Notes: generated by a model from the letters alone, not told the origin. A DNA stretch of 64,000 nt from Streptomyces klenkii (GCF_003626645.1 NZ_RBAM01000011.1:183498-247497), one strand, 5' to 3'. Positions 34,479 to 45,438 are shown, counted from the stretch's first letter. Numbers and translations: made by a program.

Positions 34479-36656
34479 TCAGTCCGGCGGTGCCGTCCTG
34501 GTACCGGGCACCTCGCCCTCGGCCGGCGAGGGGAGCGGCACTATGGCGCCGCCCGGCTGCGCGGCGGAGGCCGCGGGCCCGGAGGGGCCGGCGGAGACGC
34601 CCGTCAGCAGCTCCCCGGCGGCGGACCGGTGCCCGGCCGCGGCCGCGGGGTCGCCGAGCCGCTCCAGGGTGTCCGCCAGGCGCAGCAGCATCGCCGCGTG
34701 CAGCCGGTCGTCGCCCGCCTGCCGCGCGCACTCCACGGCCTCCCGGCAGGTCCGCACGGCGTCCTGCGGCCGGCCCGCGTGCTCGTGCACCCGGGCGATC
34801 TCGCCGAGGGCCCGGGCGTGCCCGGGCAGGTCCCGCAGCCGGCGGCACGCGGAGGCCGCTGCCCGCCAGTCGCGGAGGGCCTCGTTCCACTGCCCGGCGT
34901 AGCTGCGCACGGCGCCCAGCCGGCCGTACAGCCGCGCCTCGTCGGCGAGCTCACCGCGCGTCAGGCGCAGCTCCAGGGCGCGCCCGTACCAGTCGACGGC
35001 CCGCTGCCAGTCGCCGAGCTCGTGGTACGAGGCGGCGATCGACTCCAGGGAGCGGCTGATCGCGTACGGGTCGCCCGCCCGGCGGGCCGCGTCCAGCGCC
35101 TCCCGGTAGCGGCCGAGGGCGGCGGAGGTCCGGCCGGCCCGGGCGTCCAGGTCGCCGATGTTGAGCAGGGCCGCGGCCTTCTCCAGGGGCATCTCGCAGC
35201 GCCGGGCGACGTCCAGGACGAGCTGGTGGAGCCCGTAGAGCTCGGGGCCCGCCTCCTCGGCGCCGAAGTGCGCCGTCAGGGCGCGGGTGAGCGCGGACAC
35301 CAGGCGGCGGGCCAGGGTGTCCAGGCGGCCGTCCTGCACGGCCAGCCGGGCGGCGGCCAGGAGCGCCGGGAGCCGGCAGGTCAGCCACTCCCCCGCCGCC
35401 TGCGGCGAGGCGAACCGCAGCGGCCTGGGCAGCTCGGCGAGGCGCTTGCGGGTCAGCGGGTCGTCGGTGCGGGTGGCGGCCCGGCACGAGTGCAGCTGGC
35501 GGACGGTGCGCTCCAGCATCCGCGCCCGCGCGAGCTCGACCTCGGCCGGCCGCTCCTCGGTCCGCATCAGCTCCCGCAGCATGTCCAGGAGGCAGCCCGG
35601 GACGAGGTACTGCGGCGGCAGGGATCCCACGGCGGGCTCGGCCCGCAGCAGGCCGCGGGCCTCGAAGTCCTCCAGGGCGGTCTGCGCGGCGGACACCGAG
35701 CAGCCGGCGAGCGCGGAGGTCGTGTGGGCGTCGGCCCGGCCGGCCGGGGCCAGCGCGAGCAGGCGCAGGATGCGGGCGGAGGGCGCCGGCAGCGCCTCGT
35801 AGGCGAGGTGGAAGGCGCGGGCGAGCGGGCGGCCCGCGATGTCGTGGCCGTCGCCGGGCGGCAGCTCCCGCAGCCGGGTGACGGCGTCGACCACGGACAG
35901 CTTGGACATGGCCGCGAGCCAGCCGCCGACCAGGACCAGCGCCGCGGGCTGGCCGCCGCACTCCTCCACCACGGCGTTCGCGGCGGCCGGGTCGACCATG
36001 ATGCGGGTGGGGCCCGCGTAGCGCTCCAGGAGCTCGACGCCGGAGGCCGCGTCCAGGCCGCCCAGGGTGCAGGGCCGCACGTCGGGCACGCCGGTCAGCG
36101 GGCCGCGCGAGACGGCCACGATCAGGCACTCGGACTTGTCCGGCAGCAGCGGGTCCACCTGCTCGGCGCCCGCCGCGTCGTCGAGCAGGAGCAGCGCGCG
36201 GCGGCCCTTGAGGGCGGCGCGCACCGCCTGCGTCAGCTCGTCCTCCTCGGCCCCCGCGGGGACGGGCGCGCCGAGCGCGGTGAGCAGGGCGCGGGCCGTC
36301 CGCTCGGTGGGGACGGGGGCGCCGCCGGCCTCGGTGAGCCGGGCGCGCAGCACGCCGTCGGGGTACTGGCCGGCGAGCTGCCCGGCGAGCTCCTCGGCCA
36401 GGGCGGTGCGGCCGGAGCCGGGCCGCCCGGCGATCAGGAGGACCCGGCCGCGCGGGCTCTTGCGGCCGGCGAGGGTGTCGAGGCCGGCGCGCACGATGTC
36501 GGCGCGCAGCTCTTCCAGCTCGCGGCGGCGGCCGACGAAACCCGGCAGCACGGGGGCCGCCGTACGGGCCGGGCCGCCGGCCGCCGGGACGGACAGCCGC
36601 CGCCCCGGCGGCACCGCCGCCATCCCGTCGCCGGTCTCCACCGCCTGCTCCGCCAC
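34479..36656 (-). CDS. NB-ARC/TPR regulatory ATPase-like protein
   Basis: 725 residues. After a 30-residue linker, residues 35-330 form an NB-ARC-type nucleotide-binding domain. V-L-P-G-F-V-G-R-R-R-E-L-E-E-L is the usual entry motif, LIAGRPGSGRTALAEELA the P-loop, and ALLLLDDAAGAEQVDPLLP the Walker B region. A winged-helix section follows. The C-terminal 300 residues are TPR-like helices (N-I-G-D-L-D-A-R-A-G-R, S-I-A-A-S-Y-H-E-L-G-D-W). It resembles AfsR/SARP-type regulators but lacks their N-terminal DNA-binding domain. GTG 36656 has CGGAG eight bases upstream. Target unknown. Confidence 0.88.
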   Translation of the reverse strand: MAEQAVETGDGMAAVPPGRRLSVPAAGGPARTAAPVLPGFVGRRRELEELRADIVRAGLDTLAGRKSPRGRVLLIAGRPGSGRTALAEELAGQLAGQYPDGVLRARLTEAGGAPVPTERTARALLTALGAPVPAGAEEDELTQAVRAALKGRRALLLLDDAAGAEQVDPLLPDKSECLIVAVSRGPLTGVPDVRPCTLGGLDAASGVELLERYAGPTRIMVDPAAANAVVEECGGQPAALVLVGGWLAAMSKLSVVDAVTRLRELPPGDGHDIAGRPLARAFHLAYEALPAPSARILRLLALAPAGRADAHTTSALAGCSVSAAQTALEDFEARGLLRAEPAVGSLPPQYLVPGCLLDMLRELMRTEERPAEVELARARMLERTVRQLHSCRAATRTDDPLTRKRLAELPRPLRFASPQAAGEWLTCRLPALLAAARLAVQDGRLDTLARRLVSALTRALTAHFGAEEAGPELYGLHQLVLDVARRCEMPLEKAAALLNIGDLDARAGRTSAALGRYREALDAARRAGDPYAISRSLESIAASYHELGDWQRAVDWYGRALELRLTRGELADEARLYGRLGAVRSYAGQWNEALRDWRAAASACRRLRDLPGHARALGEIARVHEHAGRPQDAVRTCREAVECARQAGDDRLHAAMLLRLADTLERLGDPAAAAGHRSAAGELLTGVSAGPSGPAASAAQPGGAIVPLPSPAEGEVPGTRTAPPD

Positions 36657-36807
36657 GGGGCACACTCCGTCCACCTGCCACGCACGAGCCCGCCGCGGCC
36701 GCGGTCGGGCACGCGATGAGCCTAGTTCACGCCCCGGCACGACCCGGTGAATCCCCACCGGCCCCGCAGAAGATCACCTATTCGGTTCTGATGATGGTCG
36801 GACCGCG

Positions 36808-37434
36808 TTATGCCTCGAAGGGCCTCGCGGGCCATTCCGCGTCCGCCGGGCGCAGGGCGTCGAGGCCGTCGCCGGCCAGCGCCGCGGCGAGCGAGAGGGC
36901 GCCGACGACCAGGCAGTTGTTGTGCAGCTCGCCCGCGAGGACGCCCCGCACCAGCTCCGCCAGCGGCACCCGGCCGAGCTCCATGTCGAGCTCCTCGTGC
37001 TCCACCTCGAAGCGCTCGCCCTCGACGTCGGAGATGTCCCGGGCCAGGAAGATCCGCACGGCCTCGTCGCAGCCGCCGGGCGTGGTGTAGACGTCGGTCA
37101 GCACCCGCCAGTCCTCGGCCTTGACGTGGGCCTCCTCGTACAGCTCGCGCTGCGCGGCGTGCAGCGGGTTCTCGCCGGGCACGTCGAGCAGGCCCGCGGG
37201 GATCTCCCACAGCCGCTGCCGGACGGGGTGGCGGTACTGGCTGAGGACCAGCACGCGGCCCTCGTCGTCCAGGGCGAGGACCGCGACGGAGCCCGGGTGC
37301 ACCTGGTAGTCGCGCTTGACGACCGTTCCGTCGGGCATCACCACCTCGTCCGTGCGGACGCTGGTCTTGTTGCCGGTGAACGGGGTCTCGCTCGCGATGA
37401 CCCGCCACTCGGCGGCGGTGTCCTTGATGCCCAT
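36808..37434 (-). CDS. NUDIX hydrolase (ADP-ribose pyrophosphatase-like)
   Basis: 208-residue NUDIX hydrolase that most likely cleaves ADP-ribose or related nucleoside diphosphate sugars. The RHPVRQRLWEIPAGLLD segment is typical of ADP-ribose pyrophosphatases, and a Nudix box R-E-L-Y-E-E-A supplies the metal-binding Glu residues. The box has one extra residue between its Gly and first Glu and lacks the usual Gly after E-E, a modest variation. ATG 37434 has CTGGAGGA five bases upstream. It lies just downstream of pyrG on the same strand but is separated from it by a strong hairpin. Confidence 0.92.
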   Translation of the reverse strand: MGIKDTAAEWRVIASETPFTGNKTSVRTDEVVMPDGTVVKRDYQVHPGSVAVLALDDEGRVLVLSQYRHPVRQRLWEIPAGLLDVPGENPLHAAQRELYEEAHVKAEDWRVLTDVYTTPGGCDEAVRIFLARDISDVEGERFEVEHEELDMELGRVPLAELVRGVLAGELHNNCLVVGALSLAAALAGDGLDALRPADAEWPARPFEA

Positions 37435-37457
37435 GTGCGTCCTCCAGAAATGCGGAA

Positions 37458-37497
37458 ACCGGGGTGAAGGTCTCCGTGCGGAAACCTTCACCCCGGT
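37458..37497 (-). terminator. Terminator or attenuator between pyrG and the NUDIX gene
   Basis: 14-bp perfect arms (37458-37471 and 37484-37497, ACCGGGGTGAAGGT) lie 13 bases after the pyrG stop and 23 bases before the NUDIX start codon. It should end pyrG transcripts and may reduce read-through into the NUDIX gene. Confidence 0.8.
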
Positions 37498-37509
37498 CAA
37501 CCGTATAGG

Positions 37510-39159
<1,650 letters not shown>

Positions 39160-39612
39160 AGGGGGGCTCCCGTGGTCGCGAGTGGAGGGTGCGTACCGGC
39201 GCCGACCCGGGGTTTTCGGGGGTGCCGTCGCTGCGGTTGGGGGGTCTTGCGCCCACCGGTCCACGGGGTACCAGGGTATCAGCGCCCCGGCCCGGCCGCT
39301 TCCGCCGACGCGTCGGGCCCCCTTGCGCGACCCTGCGCGGCGGCTTCGTCACAGGCCACCCATTCGGCTCAGATTCGTCCTCCAACCGTCGCGCGTCGCA
39401 CCAACTCCGCGTCGTATCCTGCTCGGACACATGCAGCGAGCCGGCCGGCACGGCATCATCCCGCCCTCCCCAGCCACCTCCCCCGGCCACCGCCGGGGGG
39501 ACCGGTTACCCGCAGGGAGACGCACCTTCCGGAACAGAGCTCGTCTAAAGATCGCTTGACCGCAAGAGGGACCCCCACGGGGTCATGTGGCGCCGTTCGA
39601 CTGGAGATGACC
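39160..39612. other. Divergent intergenic region between pyrG and GH15 gene
   Basis: 453 bases of shared upstream DNA. No supported gene was found. TTGACC near 39555 may be a -35 for the plus-strand gene. No clear operator palindrome was recognised. Confidence 0.4.
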
Positions 39613-41415
39613 GTGGCCGGGCGTATCGAGGATTACGCACTCATCGGCGATATGCAGACCGCCGCCCTTGTCTGCCGGGACGGTACGGCCGACTGGCTGT
39701 GCCTGCCCCGTTTCGATTCCCATGCCGCGTTCGCCGGTCTGCTCGGCACGGAGGAACACGGCTTCTGGCGGGTCGGTCCCGCGCACCCCTCGGGGGCGGC
39801 ACCACCGGCCGCCGACCGCCGCCGGTACCGGGGGGACTCCCTCGTGCTCGAATCCGAGTGGGACACCCCGCGGGGCACCGTGCGCGTCATCGACTTCATG
39901 CCGCCGCGCCAGGGCGCGCCCCAGCTGATCCGGATCGTGGAAGGGGTCAGCGGCCGGGTGCCGATGCGCTCGGCGCTGCGGATGCGCTTCTCCTACGGCC
40001 GGGTCGTGCCCTGGGTGCACAAGGTCGGCGACCGCTCGGTGGCCGTGGCCGGCCCGGACTCGGTGTGGCTCGACACCTCCGCCGACACCTTCGGCAAGGA
40101 CCTCACCACCTACTCCGACTTCACCGTCTCCCCCGGTGAGCGCGTCGCCTTCACCATCAGCTGGCAGCCCTCGCACTGCGAGCCGCCCGCCCTGCCGGAC
40201 CCCGAGGGCTCGCTGACGGCCACGGAGGAGTTCTGGCAGGAGTGGGTCGAGCACTGTACGTACCACGGGCCCTACCGGGACGCCGTGATCCGCTCCCTGA
40301 TCACGCTCAAGGCCCTGACGTACGCCCCCACCGGCGGGATCGTGGCCGCCCCGACGACCTCCCTGCCCGAGGACATCGGCGGCTCCCGCAACTGGGACTA
40401 CCGCTACACCTGGCTGCGCGACGCCGCGATCACCCTCTCCTCCCTGCTGCGCACCGGCTACCGCGAAGAGGCCCGCGCCTGGCGCGAGTGGCTGCTGCGG
40501 GCCGTCGCCGGCGACCCCGAGAACCTCCAGATCATGTACGGCATCGCGGGCGAGCGCGAGCTGGGCGAGGCCGAGCTGCCGTGGCTGCCCGGCTACGAGA
40601 ACTCCTCGCCCGTCCGGGTCGGCAACGGCGCCGCCGACCAGCTCCAGCTCGACGTCTACGGCGAGGTCACCGAGGCCCTGCACCTGGCCCACATGACGGG
40701 TCTGGCCCGCAACGACTACGCGTCGGTGCTCCAGCTGCGCCTCATCGGCTACCTGGAAGACCACTGGAACGAGCCCGACGAGGGCATCTGGGAGGTGCGC
40801 GGCCCGCGCCGCCACTTCGTGCACTCCAAGGTGATGGCCTGGGTCGCCGTCGACCGCACCATCAAGCTCATCGAGTCCGGCGACGTGGACGGGCCCCTGG
40901 AGCGGTGGCGCGAGCTGCGCGACGACATCCACCGGGACGTGTGCGAGAAGGGCTACGACAAGGAGCGCAACACCTTCACCCAGTCCTACGGGTCGAAGGA
41001 GCTGGACGCCTCCCTGCTGCTCATCCCGCAGATGGGCTTCCTGCCGCCCGACGACAAGCGCGTCATCGGCACGATCGAGGCCATCCAGCGGGAGCTGTCC
41101 ACGCCGGACGGCTTCGTGCTCCGCTACCCCACCGCGGGCGAGGAGGCCGGGGTCGACGGCCTGGCGGGCGACGAGGGCGCGTTCCTGGCCTGCTCCTTCT
41201 GGCTCGCGGACGACCTGGCGATGATCGGCCGGGTCGACGAGGCACGGCAGCTGTTCGAAAAGCTGCTGGGGCTGCGGAACGACCTGGGGCTGCTGGCGGA
41301 GGAGTGGGACCCGCGGCTCCAGCGCCAGGTGGGGAACTTCCCGCAGGCCTTCAGCCACGTGCCGCTGATCGACACGGCGCTGCGGCTCACGGCGTCCAGC
41401 GCGTTCGGGGGATAG
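39613..41415 (+). CDS. GH15 family glycoside hydrolase (glucoamylase/trehalase-like)
   Basis: Cytoplasmic glycoside hydrolase of 600 residues with no signal peptide. The N-terminal beta-sandwich starts with R-I-E-D-Y-A-L-I-G-D-M-Q-T-A-A-L-V. The (alpha/alpha)6 barrel has S-R-N-W-D-Y-R-Y-T-W-L-R-D-A-A, the hallmark of this GH15 branch, then the acidic segments G-A-A-D-Q-L-Q-L-D-V-Y-G-E-V and L-L-A-E-E-W-D-P-R. Mycobacterial relatives of this branch act on trehalose, so a trehalase is as likely as a glucoamylase. GTG 39613 is chosen because GGAG lies six bases upstream; ATG 39607 sits directly on that site. Confidence 0.92.
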   Translation: MAGRIEDYALIGDMQTAALVCRDGTADWLCLPRFDSHAAFAGLLGTEEHGFWRVGPAHPSGAAPPAADRRRYRGDSLVLESEWDTPRGTVRVIDFMPPRQGAPQLIRIVEGVSGRVPMRSALRMRFSYGRVVPWVHKVGDRSVAVAGPDSVWLDTSADTFGKDLTTYSDFTVSPGERVAFTISWQPSHCEPPALPDPEGSLTATEEFWQEWVEHCTYHGPYRDAVIRSLITLKALTYAPTGGIVAAPTTSLPEDIGGSRNWDYRYTWLRDAAITLSSLLRTGYREEARAWREWLLRAVAGDPENLQIMYGIAGERELGEAELPWLPGYENSSPVRVGNGAADQLQLDVYGEVTEALHLAHMTGLARNDYASVLQLRLIGYLEDHWNEPDEGIWEVRGPRRHFVHSKVMAWVAVDRTIKLIESGDVDGPLERWRELRDDIHRDVCEKGYDKERNTFTQSYGSKELDASLLLIPQMGFLPPDDKRVIGTIEAIQRELSTPDGFVLRYPTAGEEAGVDGLAGDEGAFLACSFWLADDLAMIGRVDEARQLFEKLLGLRNDLGLLAEEWDPRLQRQVGNFPQAFSHVPLIDTALRLTASSAFGG

Positions 41416-41470
41416 CGGTACGTACGGGTTCCGGCGGGTGACCATTCCGCCGGGCCCGCGTTTGTGGGGG

Positions 41471-41492
41471 TTGCTCGCCGTCGCGGCGGGAT
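41471..41492 (-). repeat. Diverged intergenic repeat core, copy D
   Basis: On the minus strand, CCCGCCGCGACGGCGAGC matches the core of the dispersed palindromic repeat with few changes, in the gap between convergent GH15 and MFS genes. The gap also contains further GCC/GGC palindromes. Confidence 0.45.
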
Positions 41493-41552
41493 CACATTGT
41501 GCTGCGCCGCAGCGGACGGGGGTTCCCGCCGCCGCGGCGGCGGCTTCGCCCC

Positions 41553-41576
41553 GCCGGAGCCGGGCCCGGCTCCGGC
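41553..41576. terminator. Palindromic terminator at MFS stop codon
   Basis: A perfect 24-base palindrome without a loop (two 12-base halves, GCCGGAGCCGGG and its complement) touches the stop codon of the MFS transporter gene and faces the GH15 gene. Confidence 0.5.
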
Positions 41577-42877
41577 TAGCGGCGCCGCAAGGCGAAATAG
41601 AGCGCGCACGCGCTGACCGGCACGACCAGGACGGCCGCGGCCGCGTTGAGCCCCCCGTAGCCGGAGAAGGCGACGAACGCGCCGGAGAGCGCGCCTCCGG
41701 CCGCGCCGACCAGGTTCATCAGCGTGTCCGAGGCGCCCTGGACCTCGGACCGGTGCTCCGCGTCCACCGACTCGCTCAGCAGTGTCGAACCGGCGACGGT
41801 CGCGCACGACCACGCGACGCCCAGCAGGAACAGCCCGGCCGCGATCGCCCACTGCCGGCTGCCCGCCGTGCCCGCGAGCAGCGTCGCCACCACGAAGACC
41901 ACCTGCCCGGCCAGGATCACCGGTACCCGCCCCATCCGGTCCGCGGCCTTCCCCACCAGGGGCGAGAGCGCGTACATGCCTGCGATGTGCAGGCTGATGG
42001 TGAAGCCGACGACGCTGAGCGAGGCCCCGTGGTGGGCGAGGTGCACGGGCGTCATCGTCATCACCGACACCATCACGGCATGCCCGAGGACGAGCGCGGT
42101 CAGCCCCGTCAGCGCGGAGGGTGACGCGGCCACGTGCCGCAGGGCGCCGCTCATTCGGGTAAGGAAGCGGGCCTGCCGCGCGGGCGCCGCGGCCGCGTCC
42201 AGGCGGGCCGCCAGCAGCAGCGGATCGGGGCGCAGCCGGGCGCGGATCACGGCCGCGCCGGCGAGGAACGCCGCGCAGGAGAAGACGAAGGTGCCCGACG
42301 CCTCGGGCAGCCCGAGGGCGCGGGCGACGGCGGCTCCGGGCCCGGTGAGGTTGGGGCCGAGGACGGCGCCGACCGTCGCCGACCAGACGACGAGGGAGAG
42401 CGCGCGGGCCCGGCCGTCCTTCTCGGCGAGGTCGGTGGCGGCGTAGCGCGACTGGAGGTTGGCGGCGGTGCCGGCGCCGAGGAGGAGCAGGCCGAAGAGG
42501 GCGAGCGGGGCCCGTCCGAGGGCGGCGCCGGCGAGCACGGTCAGCGCGCCCGCGGAGGCGATCAGCCAGCCGGTGGCGAGGCCGGCGCGGCGGCCGCGGG
42601 CCCGGGAGAGGGCGGCGAGGGGGACGGACAGCAGCGCGGCGCCGAGGGTGACGAGGGTGGTGGCGAAGCCGGCGGCGGCCTCGGAGCCGGTGAGGTGCTC
42701 GATGAGCAGCCCGCCGGAGGAGAGCACCGCGCCCATGCCGATGCCGATGACGACCTGGGCGGCCATGAGGACGTTGACCGTACGGCGCTGGACGGCGGCG
42801 CGGTCGGGCAGGACGGCGCCCTGGTCCCGGGATATGCCGGAGGGTATGGACTCGTGGCTGTCGGGGGCTGCGGTCAT
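41576..42877 (-). CDS. MFS transporter (12-TM)
   Basis: Major facilitator of 433 residues with about 12 transmembrane helices. A 33-residue polar N-terminus leads into TM1 (VLMAAQVVIGIGMGAV). The A-L-S-R-A-R-G-R-R-A-G loop between TM2 and TM3 is motif A-like, and G-K-A-A-D-R-M-G-R-V-P is the equivalent loop in the second half. The substrate is unknown. ATG 42877 has no ribosome binding site; TACCCT lies seven bases upstream on the minus strand, consistent with a leaderless promoter. It is divergent from a PucR-type regulator 57 bases away, which is a natural candidate for its control. Confidence 0.9.
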   Translation of the reverse strand: MTAAPDSHESIPSGISRDQGAVLPDRAAVQRRTVNVLMAAQVVIGIGMGAVLSSGGLLIEHLTGSEAAAGFATTLVTLGAALLSVPLAALSRARGRRAGLATGWLIASAGALTVLAGAALGRAPLALFGLLLLGAGTAANLQSRYAATDLAEKDGRARALSLVVWSATVGAVLGPNLTGPGAAVARALGLPEASGTFVFSCAAFLAGAAVIRARLRPDPLLLAARLDAAAAPARQARFLTRMSGALRHVAASPSALTGLTALVLGHAVMVSVMTMTPVHLAHHGASLSVVGFTISLHIAGMYALSPLVGKAADRMGRVPVILAGQVVFVVATLLAGTAGSRQWAIAAGLFLLGVAWSCATVAGSTLLSESVDAEHRSEVQGASDTLMNLVGAAGGALSGAFVAFSGYGGLNAAAAVLVVPVSACALYFALRRR

Positions 42878-42934
42878 GCGGGACAGGGTAGGGGCGGCGG
42901 TGGCGAAGGGGGCCGGCCCGTGCAGAATCCGGTC

Positions 42935-44545
42935 ATGGAAGCGCACGCCCCGCAGGGCATCACCGTGGCCCGGGCCCTCGAACTGCCCGCGCTGTGCAAG
43001 GGCCTGCCCGAAGTGCTCGCCGCGGGCGACCGGCTGGACCGCGCCGTCCGGTGGGTGCACGCGGGCGAGGCCCCGAACATCGCCGCGCTGCTGAAGGGCG
43101 GCGAGCTGCTGCTGACGACGGGCCTGGGGCTGGGCAGCCGCCCCGCCGAGCAGCGCGCCTTCGTGCGCGGGCTCGCCGCGCGGGGCATCGCGGCGCTGGT
43201 CGTGGAGCTGGGCGCGCGGTTCGCGACGCTGCCGGCCGCGGTGGTGGACACGGCGCGCTCGTGCGGGCTGCCGCTGGTGCAGCTGCACCGGGAGGTGCCG
43301 TTCGTGGCGGTGACGGAGGAGATCCACACCGAGCTCGTCAACGAGCACTACGCGGTGCTGCAACGCGCGGAGGAGGTGCACCGGCGCTGCACGGAGGTGC
43401 TGCTGGGCGGCGGCGGGGTGCCGGAGGTGCTGCGGCTGTTCGCGGGCTTCGCGGGCAATCCGGTGTTCCTGGAGACGCCGGACGGCCGGCTGCTGTACGC
43501 GGCGGGGCCGGAGGGCGCGGCGGGCGGTACGGATCCGCTGCACGTGTGGGAGCGGATCCGGTCGTCGGCGGGCCGGCCGGCCGGGGCCGTGGTCACGGAC
43601 GTCCCGGGGAACGGGCCGGGGCCGGGTGCCGTGCGGGCCCGGCTGGCCGTCCTGCCGGTGGACGCGCCGCTGGCGCCCGTGCACCGGATCGCGGCGGAGC
43701 GTACGGCGGGGCTGCTGGCCGTGGTCCTGCTCCAGGCCCGGCAGGAGGAGGAGCTGGCGGCGCGCGGCCGCGGCGACTTCCTGGCCGATCTGGCCGAGGG
43801 CCGGGTGGCGGCGGCCGAGGCGCCCGCGCAGGCGCGGGTGCTGGGCTTCCGGCCCGGCTCCGGTCCGCTGCTGCCGCTGGTGATGCGGCCGGCCACGGAT
43901 CTGGCGCCGGCGGAGGGCCGGGCGGCGCTGGCGTGCGCGGTGCAGGAGGAGCTGGCCGGGGCGGGGGTGCCCGTGCTGCTGGGCGTCCGGCTGCCGGAGG
44001 GCCGGGTTCCGCTGCTGGTGGGGCTGCGGGACGCGGCGGAGCGGGCGGCGGTGGCCGACCGGGTGGCGGCGGCACTGCGGGCGGGCACGGAGCGGGCGGG
44101 GTTCCCGGCGCCCGTCGTGGTGGCCGGGGCGCCCGCGACGTGGGAGACGGCGGGCGCGGAGCTGCGGCACGCGGCCGAGGCGGCGACGGCGGCCCAGGGG
44201 CTGCCGGACCGGCCCTGGCACGACGTGCGGCGGCTCGACGTCGACGTCCTGCTGTGGCGGCTGCGCTCCCAGGGCGACCTGGCGGCGTTCGTCGACCGGG
44301 TGCTGGGCCCGCTGATCGCGCACGACACCGCGGCGCGGCCGGCGCTGCTGCCCACGCTCGCCGCGTACCTCGCGCACGCGGGCCGCAAGGCGGAGACCGC
44401 GCGCGAGCTCCACCTCAACCGCCAGACGCTCTACGACCGGCTGGCCCGGATCGGGCGGCTGCTCGGCACGGACCTGGAGGACCCGGAGACGGTGCTGTCA
44501 CTGGGCCTGGCGCTGCGTGCCCGACGGCACACGGAATGGATTTGA
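42935..44545 (+). CDS. PucR family transcriptional regulator
   Basis: 536-residue regulator. The N-terminal PucR domain (residues about 8-130) has I-T-V-A-R-A-L-E-L-P and L-L-T-T-G-L-G-L. A central GGDEF-like/CdaR region follows, and the C-terminal HTH is R-K-A-E-T-A-R-E-L-H-L-N-R-Q-T-L-Y-D-R-L. PucR proteins usually activate purine, amino acid or nitrogen catabolism genes in response to a small ligand. ATG 42935 has no ribosome binding site; CAGAAT lies seven bases upstream and suggests a leaderless transcript. The divergent MFS gene shares this promoter region and may be its target. Confidence 0.92.
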   Translation: MEAHAPQGITVARALELPALCKGLPEVLAAGDRLDRAVRWVHAGEAPNIAALLKGGELLLTTGLGLGSRPAEQRAFVRGLAARGIAALVVELGARFATLPAAVVDTARSCGLPLVQLHREVPFVAVTEEIHTELVNEHYAVLQRAEEVHRRCTEVLLGGGGVPEVLRLFAGFAGNPVFLETPDGRLLYAAGPEGAAGGTDPLHVWERIRSSAGRPAGAVVTDVPGNGPGPGAVRARLAVLPVDAPLAPVHRIAAERTAGLLAVVLLQARQEEELAARGRGDFLADLAEGRVAAAEAPAQARVLGFRPGSGPLLPLVMRPATDLAPAEGRAALACAVQEELAGAGVPVLLGVRLPEGRVPLLVGLRDAAERAAVADRVAAALRAGTERAGFPAPVVVAGAPATWETAGAELRHAAEAATAAQGLPDRPWHDVRRLDVDVLLWRLRSQGDLAAFVDRVLGPLIAHDTAARPALLPTLAAYLAHAGRKAETARELHLNRQTLYDRLARIGRLLGTDLEDPETVLSLGLALRARRHTEWI

Positions 44546-44574
44546 CCTGCGCAGACGCACCGGGCTCTACTCGA

Positions 44575-45432
44575 ATGGTGACCGGGATAGAGAAGAACGG
44601 GGCGGCGGCGGCCGCCGGCGTCGCCACGACGGACCGAGAAGACCTGCGGGCGGACTGCGGCAGCTGCTTCGCGCTGTGCTGCGTCGCGCTGCCGTTCGTG
44701 GCCTCGGCGGACTTCGCCGCGAGCAAGGACGCCGGGAAGCCGTGCGGCAATCTCCAGCAGGACTTCCGCTGCGGCATCCACACCGGGCTGCGCAAGAAGG
44801 GCTACTCGGGCTGCACGGTCTACGACTGCCAGGGCGCGGGACAGAAGGTCTCCCAGGTCACCTTCGGCGGGCGGGACTGGCGGCAGGACCCGGGGACGGC
44901 CCGGCAGATGTTCGCCGTCTACCCCGTCATGCGGCAGCTGCACGAGCTGCTCTGGTACCTGGCCGAGGCCCTCGCCCTCCCGGCCGCGCGGCAGCTGCAC
45001 GCCGAGGTCCGCCGCGTGCACGACGCCGTCGAGCGCCTGACCCACGAGAGCCCCGAGGCCATCCTGGAGGTGAACGTGGCGGTGCGCCGGCAGGAGGTCG
45101 GCGAGCTGCTCCAGCGCACCAGCGAGCTCGTCCGGGCGCAGGTCCCGGGCAAGAAGAAGAACCGGCGCGGGGCCGACCTCATGGGGGCCCGGCTGCGCGG
45201 CGCGAACCTCCGGGGCGCCCAGCTGCGCGGGGCGTACCTGATCGCCGCCGACCTCGGCGGCGCGGACCTGCGGACGGCCGACCTCCTCGGGGCCGATCTG
45301 CGCGACGCGGACCTGAGCGGCGCCGACCTCACCGGAAGCATCTTCCTCACCCAGGCGCAGCTCAACGCGGCGCGGGGCGACGCGCGGACGAAGCTGCCGG
45401 CGGGGCTGAGCCGGCCGGCGCACTGGGCGTAG
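44575..45432 (+). CDS. Cys-cluster and pentapeptide-repeat protein
   Basis: 285-residue protein with two unlike halves. Residues about 27-95 hold a Cys-rich module (C-G-S-C-F-A-L-C-C, then a Cys near K-P-C-G, F-R-C-G-I-H, S-G-C-T-V-Y-D-C) that resembles the metal-binding YkgJ/UPF0153 pattern. A helical spacer follows. Residues about 200-260 are pentapeptide repeats of the A-(D/N)-L-x-x type (G-A-D-L, G-A-R-L, G-A-N-L, G-A-D-L), which fold as a square beta-helix. The combination suggests a metal- or redox-sensing adaptor. ATG 44575 and GTG 44578 are adjacent; neither has a ribosome binding site. Confidence 0.85.
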   Translation: MVTGIEKNGAAAAAGVATTDREDLRADCGSCFALCCVALPFVASADFAASKDAGKPCGNLQQDFRCGIHTGLRKKGYSGCTVYDCQGAGQKVSQVTFGGRDWRQDPGTARQMFAVYPVMRQLHELLWYLAEALALPAARQLHAEVRRVHDAVERLTHESPEAILEVNVAVRRQEVGELLQRTSELVRAQVPGKKKNRRGADLMGARLRGANLRGAQLRGAYLIAADLGGADLRTADLLGADLRDADLSGADLTGSIFLTQAQLNAARGDARTKLPAGLSRPAHWA

Positions 45433-45438
45433 GAGCCC

